From contig JBOGHU010000008.1 in assembly GCA_050742255.1 (NCBI GenBank), positions 1 to 12,224 of the forward strand: a stretch of 12,224 nt of DNA, in the 5' to 3' direction. Made by a program: the position numbers and the translations under genes. Within the stretch, counting starts at the first letter, position 1. Every line of letters begins with the position of its first letter. Below the pieces are notes generated by a model that worked only from the letters and a program-made list of their open reading frames with translations, was not told where the DNA came from and made no database searches. Source of the DNA: JBOGHU01 sp050742255. Its GTDB lineage: Bacteria; Actinomycetota; Acidimicrobiia; Acidimicrobiales; CADCSY01. Shown piece by piece: positions 1 to 5,620 of the stretch.

Positions 1-112
1 CGCCAGGTGACCGGAGAGGGGCGGGGGCGACGGGGCGGCGGTGGCCTCGGGCGGCTCAACCTGGTCTCGACCCGCCCTCGACCGGGCTGCAACGGGTCTG
101 CAACCGCCGCCG

Positions 113-570
113 GTCATCCTGGAGGAGAGCGTCGCCCTGGCCCAGTCGGTGCAGAACCGCTTCCCGGTCGGCGCGGCCCTGGTCTCGGTCGCCTCCCTCC
201 AGGGTGGCACGGGGACCCCCGTGCCACCCTGGAGAGCTTCGCCGAGGTCGTGGACCAGTGGCACGGGCCGGCAACTGGCTCCACCAGTGGACCACGGCGC
301 GCAAGCTGGTGGAGCTGCTGGGCCGCCTCGGCCGGGACGAGCCCGCCTGAGTCCTGTACGGGGCGGCGGCGGCGGTCAGCGCGGCACCGGTGTTCGGGGC
401 TCAGGGGCGCCGGCTGGAGCAGGTGGTGTCGACCCTCGGGGCCAGGCTGGGACCGGCGGCGCTGGCGGCCGCCACCGCCCGGGGGAGGGCCATGCCCGCC
501 GACGAGGTCGTCCGCTACGCCCGGGCCGAGGTGGAGGCGGCCCTGCACTCGGCTCCTCCGCCACCGCGCG
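113..570 (+). pseudogene. Decayed C-terminal remnant of a TPR/ATPase-type transcriptional regulator
   Basis: No single frame is open, but three frames joined in order read as the C-terminal region of the large actinobacterial ATPase/TPR regulators (LuxR or cyclase-associated type). Frame 2 from 113 gives LEESVALAQSVQNRF and VGAALVSVASLQ. Frame 1 from about 217 gives ATLESFAEVVDQWH. Frame 3 from 264 gives AGNWLHQWTTARKLVELLG, then VLYGAAAAV, then ARLGPAALAAATARGRAM. Each switch is explained by loss of one base, near 217 and near 262-264. A TGA at 348-350 interrupts frame 3 between RDEPA and VLYGA. No start codon or N-terminal part is visible, so the gene is also truncated or extends beyond the window. 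The family match rests on remembered motif patterns and was not searched. Sequencing error is an alternative, but three disabling changes within about 150 bp, beside intact genes, favour true decay. Bases 1-112 hold nothing I can assign. Confidence 0.68.
197..234. repeat. 38-bp near-perfect palindrome with 18-bp arms
   Basis: The left arm CTCCAGGGTGGCACGGGG (197-214) and right arm CCCCGTGCCACCCTGGAG (217-234) are exact reverse complements separated by AC. The palindrome sits on the first frame break of the regulator remnant. It has no T-tract, so it is not a canonical terminator. It could be a decay product, an insertion or a structure with no function. Confidence 0.9.
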
Positions 571-591
571 GCGGGGGCGTACGGTGGGGCG

Positions 592-2172
592 ATGGCGACG
601 ACCCACGACGGCCCGGCCACCGTGGAGCGCTTCGACGCCGCGAGCCTGGAGCGCCTGGCCCGGCGGGTCACGGTCGCCGCCGAGCGTGACGCCCTCACGG
701 TGGACTGCCCCTTCACCGGCGGCCCCCTGGGCCAGGTCCCGAGGGGCACCGCCGACGACGTCGCCGAGGCGACCGGGCGAGCTCGCAGGGCGCGGCCCGG
801 CTGGGGGGCCCTGCCCGTCACCGAGCGGGCCGACGTCGTCCTCCGCTTCCACGACCTGCTCCTCGACCGCAGGGATGAGGCGCTCGACCTGGTGCAGCTC
901 GAGACCGGCAAGACCCGCCTCGACGCCGTGGAGGAGCTGCTGGACGCCGCCAACACGGCCCGGTACCACGCCCGCACCGCCGGCACCCACCTGCGGCCCA
1001 GACGGCGCCGGGGCGCCCTGCCCGCCCTCACCGCCACCTGGGAGCACCGCCGGCCGCTGGGGGTGGTGGGCGTCATCTGCCCCTGGAACTACCCCCTCAC
1101 CCTCGCCGTCTCCGACGCCGTCCCCGCCCTGCTGGCCGGCAACGCCGTGATCGCCAAGCCCGACGCCCGGGCGCCGTTCTCCTGCCTGTGGGGGGCCGAG
1201 CTCCTCGGCCAGGCCGGCCTCCCCGACGACGTGCTCCAGGTGGTGACCGGCGAGGGTGCGGTGGTGGGACCGGCGGTCGTCGACCACGTCGACCACGTCG
1301 CCTTCACCGGCAGCGCCGCCACCGGGCGGGCGGTCGCCGCCCGCGCCGCTCCCCGCCTCGTCGGCACGTCGCTGGAGCTGGGGGGCAAGAACGCCATGAT
1401 CGTGCTGGCCGACGCCGACCTCGACCGGGCGGTGGCAGGGGCGGTCCGGGGGTGCTTCGCCAACGCCGGCCAGCTCTGCATCTCCACCGAGCGCCTCTTC
1501 GTCCACCGCAGCGTGGCCGACCGCTTCGTCGACCGCCTCGTGGCCCGGACCAGGGGCCTGGCCCTCGGGGCCGGCCTCCACCACGGGTTCGACGTGGGCC
1601 CGCTGGCCTCGGCCGCCCAGCTGGCCAGGGTGACCCGCCACGTCGAGGACGCCACTGCCGCCGGCGCCACCGTCCTGGTGGGCGGCCGCCCCCGCCCCGA
1701 CCTGGGACCGTGGTTCTTCGAGCCCACCCTGCTGGCCGGCGTAACCGACGACATGGTCGTGGCTGACGAGGAGACCTTCGGCCCGGTAGCGTCGGTGTGG
1801 CCCTTCGACTCGATCGACGAGGTGGTGGCGCGGGCCAACGCCAGCCGCTACGGGCTCAGCCTCAGCGTCTGGACCCGGGACACCAGGCGGGGCAGGGCCC
1901 TGGCCGCCGACCTCCAGGTCGGGGCGGTGAACGTCAACGAGGCCTACGCCGCCACCTGGGGGTCGAGCGACGCCCCCGTCGGCGGGGTCAAGGACTCGGG
2001 GACCGGCCGGCGTCACGGCGCCGCCGGCCTGCTGCGCTTCACCGCCGCCCAGACCGTCTCGGTGCAGCGGCTCCTGCCCCTGGCCGCACCACCCGGCCTG
2101 GACCCCGCCACCTACACCCGGCTCATGGCCGGGGCCCTGCGGCTCCTGCGCCGGCTCCCGGGCGCCCGGTAG
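592..2172 (+). CDS. gabD2: Succinate-semialdehyde dehydrogenase (NADP+), GabD2-like aldehyde dehydrogenase
   Basis: A cytoplasmic aldehyde dehydrogenase of 526 aa, predicted to oxidise succinate semialdehyde (or a similar aldehyde) to the acid with NAD(P)+. The core is complete: PWNYP with the oxyanion Asn166, the Rossmann element FTGSAATGR, LELGGKN with general base Glu262, and NAGQLCIS with catalytic Cys296. The Glu-Cys spacing of 34 is normal for the family. Overall sequence and length resemble the mycobacterial GabD2 type, including SPWNYP-, LELGGKN- and WGS-like blocks and the late GRRHG motif. The start ATG at 592 gives a normal N-terminus; the frame stays open back to base 7, but that upstream part is an artefact over the regulator remnant. 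Only a weak GGTGGGG precedes the start and no promoter was recognised. Eighteen bases separate it from the downstream SDR gene, so the two are probably co-transcribed. The true substrate cannot be fixed from sequence; a broader aldehyde role is possible. Confidence 0.88.
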   Translation: MATTHDGPATVERFDAASLERLARRVTVAAERDALTVDCPFTGGPLGQVPRGTADDVAEATGRARRARPGWGALPVTERADVVLRFHDLLLDRRDEALDLVQLETGKTRLDAVEELLDAANTARYHARTAGTHLRPRRRRGALPALTATWEHRRPLGVVGVICPWNYPLTLAVSDAVPALLAGNAVIAKPDARAPFSCLWGAELLGQAGLPDDVLQVVTGEGAVVGPAVVDHVDHVAFTGSAATGRAVAARAAPRLVGTSLELGGKNAMIVLADADLDRAVAGAVRGCFANAGQLCISTERLFVHRSVADRFVDRLVARTRGLALGAGLHHGFDVGPLASAAQLARVTRHVEDATAAGATVLVGGRPRPDLGPWFFEPTLLAGVTDDMVVADEETFGPVASVWPFDSIDEVVARANASRYGLSLSVWTRDTRRGRALAADLQVGAVNVNEAYAATWGSSDAPVGGVKDSGTGRRHGAAGLLRFTAAQTVSVQRLLPLAAPPGLDPATYTRLMAGALRLLRRLPGAR

Positions 2173-2177
2173 GCGTC

Positions 2178-2183
2178 AGGAGG
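2178..2183 (+). promoter_or_regulatory. Shine-Dalgarno for the SDR gene
   Basis: AGGAGG lies 7 nt before GTG 2191 and decides that non-ATG start. Confidence 0.8.
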
Positions 2184-2190
2184 CGCACCG

Positions 2191-3279
2191 GTGGCCACCG
2201 CCCTGCTCACCGGGTTCCCCGGCTTCCTGGGCAGCGCCCTCCTGCCCCGGGTGCTGGCCGCCTCGCCCGAGACCACCGCCACCTGCCTGGTCCAGCCCCG
2301 CTGGGCGGCCCTGGCCGCCCGGAGGGTGGAGGAGCTGGTGGCCACCGATCCCGCCCTCGACGGGCGGGTCCGCCTGGTCGAGGGCGACATCACCCGCCCC
2401 CACCTCGGCCTCGAGGACCCCGCCGAGGTGGCGGGCCGGACCGGCGAGATCTGGCACCTGGCCGCCGTCTTCGACATCACCGCCCCCGAGGCGGTGTGCC
2501 TGCCGGTCAACCTGGACGGCACCCGTCACGTGCTGGACCTGGCCGAGCGGTGCCCGGAGCTGGCCCGGGTGCACTACATCAGCACCTGCTACGTGGGCGG
2601 CCGCCACCCCGGCATGCTGGCCGAGGACGACCTCGACGTGGGCCAGTCGTTCAACAACGCCTACGAGGAGTCCAAGTTCCGGGCCGAGGCGGCCGTGCGG
2701 GAGCGCATGGACGACGGCCTGCCGGCCACCGTCTACCGGCCGGCGCTGATGGTGGGCGACAGCCGCACCGGGGCCACCCAGAAGTACGACGGCCTGTACC
2801 TGGTGGTCCGCCTGCTGCTGCGCCAGCCCAGGGTGGCGGTCCTGCCGGTGGTGGGGGACCCGGCACGGACCTGCCTCAACGTGGTCCCCCGGGACTTCGT
2901 GGTGGCGGCCATCGCCCACCTGAGCGGGCTGGAGCGCTCGGCGGGCAAGGTGTACCAGCTGGCCGACCCCGACCCCCTCCCCGGGGACCGGCTCCTCGAC
3001 GAGCTGGCCCGGGCCACCGCCCGACGGCTGATCAAGGTGCCGCTGCCGCTCTGGGCGGCCAAGGGGGCGCTGGCGCGCGTCCCCGGGGTGGAGCGGCTGC
3101 TTCGGATCCCGCCCGCCGCCATCGACTACTTCGTGCACCGCACCCGCTACGACACCACCAACGCCCGGGCCGACCTGGCGGGCAGCGGCATCGCCCCGCC
3201 GCCGTTCCCCTCCTACGTCGACGCCCTCGTCGACTTCGTGCGGGCCCACCCCGAGGTCGGGACCGGCCCCATGACCTGA
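2191..3279 (+). CDS. Extended short-chain dehydrogenase/reductase, thioester/fatty-acyl reductase-like
   Basis: A 362-aa NAD(P)-dependent extended SDR, probably cytoplasmic. The N-terminal nucleotide-binding motif is TGFPGFLG (residues 7-14), in the style of the NAD_binding_4 (male sterility / thioester reductase) group. The Ser/Thr of the active site lies in HYISTCYVGG, and the catalytic pair is Tyr158 and Lys162 in YEESK. A proline-rich YRPALMVGDS block and NVVPRDFVV follow, as in acyl-reductase-like SDRs. GTG 2191 is preceded by a perfect AGGAGG. The gene follows the aldehyde dehydrogenase by 18 nt. One attractive reading is a fatty aldehyde or acyl-thioester step linked to the dehydrogenase, but sugar-nucleotide or sterol-type SDR activity cannot be excluded. 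It ends 17 bp from the stop of the convergent YceI-type gene, with no obvious terminator between them. Confidence 0.82.
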   Translation: MATALLTGFPGFLGSALLPRVLAASPETTATCLVQPRWAALAARRVEELVATDPALDGRVRLVEGDITRPHLGLEDPAEVAGRTGEIWHLAAVFDITAPEAVCLPVNLDGTRHVLDLAERCPELARVHYISTCYVGGRHPGMLAEDDLDVGQSFNNAYEESKFRAEAAVRERMDDGLPATVYRPALMVGDSRTGATQKYDGLYLVVRLLLRQPRVAVLPVVGDPARTCLNVVPRDFVVAAIAHLSGLERSAGKVYQLADPDPLPGDRLLDELARATARRLIKVPLPLWAAKGALARVPGVERLLRIPPAAIDYFVHRTRYDTTNARADLAGSGIAPPPFPSYVDALVDFVRAHPEVGTGPMT

Positions 3280-3282
3280 CCT

Positions 3283-3306
3283 CTCTACTGGCTGCTCTAC
3301 TGGCTG
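3283..3306. repeat. 12-bp tandem duplication spanning a stop codon
   Basis: CTCTACTGGCTG occurs twice back to back (3283-3294 and 3295-3306). On the minus strand the duplication covers the end of the USP-YceI gene and repeats Ser-Gln-stop in the same frame, leaving a second TAG 12 bases after the first. Confidence 0.9.
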
Positions 3307-4265
3307 CGCACCGCCTGCACGTCCAGCTCGACCCTCACCTTCTTGCCCACCAGCACACCACCGGTCTCCAGCACCTGGTTCCAGGCCACGCCCCACTCCT
3401 CCCGGTCGATCTCGGTCGAGGCCGAGAACCCGGCCCGCTGCTCGCCCGAGGCCGTGGCCACCAGACCGGCGAACTCCGCGTCGAGGGTCACCGGGCGGGT
3501 GACGCCGTGGAGGGTGAGCTCGCCCGTCACCGTCCAGCTCTCCTCGGTGACCAGCTCCACCGTCGTGCTGTGGAAGGTCAGCGTCGGGTAGAGGTCCACG
3601 TCGAGGAAGTCGGGGCTCCGCAGGTGGGCGTCACGGCTGTCGTTGTCTGTGCTCAGGCTGGCGGCGTCGATGGTGATGGCCACCGACGACTCCTCCGGCA
3701 CCTCGGCGACGTGCAGCCCGCCGGAGAATTCGGTGAAGCGTCCCCGGACCTTGCTTATGGTCAGGAAGCGGGCCACGAACTCCACGCTCGAGTGGGCCCG
3801 GTCGATCTGGTAGACGCCCGCCTCGGGGATCTCGAGGCCCCGATAGGCCCTGGTCGGGGCGGCGACGAGGTGGCTCACGGGCAGCGGGAACAGGCGCCGG
3901 ACCCGGTGGGGCAGGTCCTGGCCCACCCGGCGGGTCAGCCCGGGCGGCGGGGTGCACAGGAGGATCTCGTCGAAGGCGTCGGGCCGGCGCAGCAGGACGT
4001 CCCTGATGGCCTGCACCGCGCTCGGGTCACCGACCTCACCGGAGACGTCGAGGCCCCTCGCCCGGAGCCGCCCGAGGGCCGAGTCGAGGCGGGTCTGGGC
4101 CCGGGCCTGGTCGCTGCCCTCGGTCCAGGTCCAGGTCCCTCCCGGGTGCGAGGCGGGGACCAGGACATGGAAGGTGCAGGGCTCCGGGGCCGCGAGCTCC
4201 AGCATCCTGGCCACCAGCCTCTGGCTCTCCAGCGTCCGGTCGCAGACCACCAGGTATCGGGCCAT
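3297..4265 (-). CDS. Fusion of USP-like N-terminal domain and YceI-family domain
   Basis: A 322-aa protein in two parts. Residues 1-135 start MARYLVVCDR and run through an alpha/beta pattern with DEILLCTPPPG (about 99-109) and LPHRVRRLF to LPVSHLVAA, resembling the nucleotide-binding universal-stress fold, though the usual G-x2-G-x9-G-S/T loop is not clear. Residues 151-322 are a YceI domain: VYQIDRAHSSVEF, the FLTISKVRGRF strand, DAHLRSPDFLDV, LTLHGVTRPVTL and DREEWGVAWN. YceI proteins are lipocalin-like beta barrels that bind isoprenoid-type lipids; no signal peptide is present, so this one should be cytoplasmic. ATG 4265 is preferred because GAAGGGG sits about 5 nt upstream; GTG 4271 would overlap that site. 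It lies 49 bp after bfr on the same strand. YceI identity is firm; the USP assignment is weaker; the combined role is unknown. Confidence 0.85.
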   Translation of the reverse strand: MARYLVVCDRTLESQRLVARMLELAAPEPCTFHVLVPASHPGGTWTWTEGSDQARAQTRLDSALGRLRARGLDVSGEVGDPSAVQAIRDVLLRRPDAFDEILLCTPPPGLTRRVGQDLPHRVRRLFPLPVSHLVAAPTRAYRGLEIPEAGVYQIDRAHSSVEFVARFLTISKVRGRFTEFSGGLHVAEVPEESSVAITIDAASLSTDNDSRDAHLRSPDFLDVDLYPTLTFHSTTVELVTEESWTVTGELTLHGVTRPVTLDAEFAGLVATASGEQRAGFSASTEIDREEWGVAWNQVLETGGVLVGKKVRVELDVQAVRSQ

Positions 4266-4314
4266 GGCCACCCCTTCGAGCCGGTCCCGGCCCGGCGGCG
4301 GGCCCGGCTCCTGC

Positions 4315-4785
4315 TCAGGCGTGGAGCTGTTGGGCCAGGTAGTTGGCCTCGCCCACCGCCTCGATGGCCGAGAGCTGGGTCTCGAGCCAGTCGGCGTGCT
4401 CCTCCTCGTCGGCGAGGACAGCCTCCAGCAGCTCCCTGGTCCCGTTGTCGCCCGCCTCCCGGCAGACGGCCACGCCCCGGTTGAGGCGCTCGATGGCGAG
4501 CAGCTCCACCTCCAGGTCCGAGCGGAGCTGCTCGGGGGCGGTCTCGCCCAACCGCACCGTCCCCAGGCGCTGGAGGTTGGGCATGCCCTCGAGGTAGAGG
4601 ATGCGCTCGATGAGCCGCTCAGCGTGGCGCATCTCCTCGACCGACTCCTTGCGGCCGGCCTCGGCCAGGCGCTGGTAGCCCCAGTTCTGGCACATCTTGG
4701 CGTGGGCGAAGTACTGGTTCACCGCGGTCAGCTCGGCGGTGAGCACCTCGTTCAGGAGATCGACGATCCCGGTGTCGCCCTTCAT
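4315..4785 (-). CDS. bfr: Bacterioferritin
   Basis: A 156-aa, full-length bacterioferritin that should form the 24-subunit haem-containing iron-storage shell in the cytoplasm, oxidising Fe(II) and storing it as ferric mineral. All diiron ferroxidase ligands are present at the same positions as in the E. coli protein: Glu18, Glu51, His54, Glu94, Glu127 and His130. Met52, the axial haem ligand at the dimer interface, is also conserved (EEMRHAER). The start ATG 4785 gives the typical short N-terminus MKGDTGIVDLLNE; no clear Shine-Dalgarno is seen in the 24 nt after bfd, so translation may depend on coupling. The adjacent bfd encodes the electron donor used to reduce and release stored iron, matching the known Bfr-Bfd partnership. 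Confidence 0.97.
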   Translation of the reverse strand: MKGDTGIVDLLNEVLTAELTAVNQYFAHAKMCQNWGYQRLAEAGRKESVEEMRHAERLIERILYLEGMPNLQRLGTVRLGETAPEQLRSDLEVELLAIERLNRGVAVCREAGDNGTRELLEAVLADEEEHADWLETQLSAIEAVGEANYLAQQLHA

Positions 4786-4809
4786 GGCGCCGCAGCGTAG
4801 CCGCTCGGG

Positions 4810-5034
4810 TCAGGCGGCGCTCTCCTCCACGCCGAGGACCACCCGCCTGATCACCTGCTCGTGGCCGAGCTGGTCCCGCCACTGGGCGATCAGGGCGACG
4901 ACGTAGGGCCGGCAGCCCCCACAGCCCGACCCCGCACCGCATCTCCGGGACACCTCGTCGGGGTCGTGCGCACCGGCTGCGATGGCCCTCCTCACGGCGG
5001 CGTCGGTGACGGCCCGGCACTGGCAGACGAACAC
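4810..5034 (-). CDS. bfd: Bacterioferritin-associated [2Fe-2S] ferredoxin
   Basis: A 74-aa Bfd-type ferredoxin. The cluster ligands Cys4, Cys6, Cys38 and Cys41 (CQC ... CGGC) fall at the same numbers as in E. coli Bfd, within a BFD-like fold; Cys32 is an additional cysteine. In the known system Bfd docks on bacterioferritin near the haem and passes electrons to the ferric core so iron can leave. The start is GTG 5034, supported by GAGGGG about 5 nt upstream; the frame remains open further upstream but that part overlaps a different gene and has no Bfd similarity. It begins 2 nt after the stop of the 134-aa gene and is followed 24 nt later by bfr, so the genes are almost certainly one transcript. 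Confidence 0.93.
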   Translation of the reverse strand: MFVCQCRAVTDAAVRRAIAAGAHDPDEVSRRCGAGSGCGGCRPYVVALIAQWRDQLGHEQVIRRVVLGVEESAA

Positions 5035-5036
5035 CC

Positions 5037-5441
5037 CTACCCCTCCCCGGGCCTCCGGGACACCACGGTGGGGATCCCACCGGCGGCCAGCGCCAGCGCC
5101 ACGTCGAGGGGGACGACCCAGGTGCCCGGCCGGCGGTGGCGGGTCCCGTGCAGGCGGCAGCGGGCCTGGCGCCCGTCGAGGTCGACCCGCACCCAGGCGG
5201 GGCGGTCGACGGCGGCCAGGGCCAAACGGGCGCGCGCCCGGTCGGGGACCGCCTCGACGGCCACCTCCGCCGTCCCCCCCCCGAGGAGGCCCAGGACCAC
5301 GGTGCTGGTGCCCCCGCCCGCCCGAAGGCCCCGCACGGTACCGCACAGCGGCAGCGCCTCGGCGCCGGCCCGGGCAACAGGGTGGCCCACCAGCGCCCGA
5401 TCCGGGCTCCCCGGCCTGAGAGACGACTCTCTTCTCCTCAT
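5037..5441 (-). CDS. Hypothetical 134-aa protein, first gene of the bfd-bfr operon
   Basis: I do not recognise this protein. From ATG 5441 it encodes 134 aa ending two bases before the GTG of bfd. The middle and end look like a real small globular protein, with alternating hydrophobic strands (TSTVVLGLLGGGTAEVAVEAV, split by glycines) and the segment WVRVDLDGRQARCRLHGTRH, then WVVPLDVALALAAGGIPTVV. There is no signal peptide, no transmembrane helix and no obvious metal motif (two isolated Cys). The basic first 15 residues are poorly convincing; a later GTG near residue 18 could be the real start. No Shine-Dalgarno is visible before ATG 5441. Its position suggests an accessory to iron storage, but this is inferred from context only. 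Confidence 0.6.
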   Translation of the reverse strand: MRRRESSLRPGSPDRALVGHPVARAGAEALPLCGTVRGLRAGGGTSTVVLGLLGGGTAEVAVEAVPDRARARLALAAVDRPAWVRVDLDGRQARCRLHGTRHRRPGTWVVPLDVALALAAGGIPTVVSRRPGEG

Positions 5442-5446
5442 CCAGT

Positions 5447-5457
5447 AGGTAACCTTA
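5447..5457 (-). promoter_or_regulatory. Possible iron-regulator half-site upstream of the bfd-bfr operon
   Basis: On the minus strand TAAGGTTA matches one half of the DtxR/IdeR-type box, and AGGT-T-ACCT is a 9-bp palindrome centred there. It lies 5-16 nt before ATG 5441. The second half of the full 19-bp box is missing, so this is a weak candidate only. Confidence 0.3.
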
Positions 5458-5503
5458 ACACCGATCAGTCGTCGGTCGGGTGCGCTATTACTCGTAGGGA
5501 GCC

Positions 5504-5533
5504 TTGATCTGAGAAGGAAGGGTCACCTATTAT
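5504..5533 (+). promoter_or_regulatory. Sigma-70-type promoter for the peptide-transport operon
   Basis: TTGATC (5504-5509) and TATTAT (5528-5533) are separated by 18 bp within one of the few AT-richer stretches of the window, between divergent operons. A transcript would begin about 5540-5543, at or beside an ATG. Confidence 0.6.
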
Positions 5534-5542
5534 TCGCCCGCC

Positions 5543-5620
5543 ATGGCAACCGGTGTCACCGAGCCCACCACCGTGACCGCCCTGCCCGTGGGCACCGGTC
5601 CCACGAGGAGGAACCGATGA
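5543..5620 (+). CDS. Putative 25-aa leader ORF coupled to the binding-protein gene
   Basis: ATG 5543 opens a 25-codon frame that ends in TGA at 5618-5620, overlapping the ATG of the next gene as ATGA. The peptide starts MATGVTEPTTVTALPVG and ends GTGPTRRNR; 7 of 25 residues are Thr. No Shine-Dalgarno precedes it, and it begins about where a transcript from the promoter at 5504-5533 would start, so it may be a leaderless ORF. The Shine-Dalgarno of the next gene lies inside its last codons. A coupling or attenuation role is inference; it could be chance, since random 26-codon frames are common at this GC content. Confidence 0.4.
   Translation: MATGVTEPTTVTALPVGTGPTRRNR
5551..5561. repeat. 11-bp palindrome CGGTG-T-CACCG after the promoter
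   Basis: A perfect inverted repeat around one central base, about 20 bp after the -10 box. It could be an operator, or chance in this sequence. Confidence 0.3.
5605..5611 (+). promoter_or_regulatory. Shine-Dalgarno for the substrate-binding protein
   Basis: GAGGAGG lies 5 nt before ATG 5617 and fixes this start. It is inside the leader ORF. Confidence 0.85.

Noticed and set aside
197..234. Rho-independent terminator
   Set aside because: A strong stem is present but no T-tract follows, and it lies inside a former coding region.
7..591. N-terminal extension of the aldehyde dehydrogenase frame
   Set aside because: The extension has no domain similarity, is Arg/Gly/Pro-rich as expected of a wrong frame, and overlies the regulator remnant. 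ATG 592 gives a normal GabD2 length.
376..2016. Long minus-strand open frame opposite gabD2 (546 aa)
   Set aside because: Composition (runs of Gly, His, Val, Gln) is that of a GC-rich antisense shadow; the plus strand has full catalytic motifs.
1797..4484. 895-aa plus-strand open frame
   Set aside because: It crosses the convergent genes, has low-complexity Arg/Pro/Gly composition and no domain; it is a shadow of SDR, YceI and Bfr genes.
4810..5346. 178-aa extended form of Bfd
   Set aside because: The upstream part is out of phase with the convincing 134-aa gene; Bfd family length and the Shine-Dalgarno support GTG 5034.
5439..5457. Full 19-bp DtxR/IdeR operator
   Set aside because: Only one half-site matches; the left half agrees at about one of nine positions, so a full box cannot be claimed.
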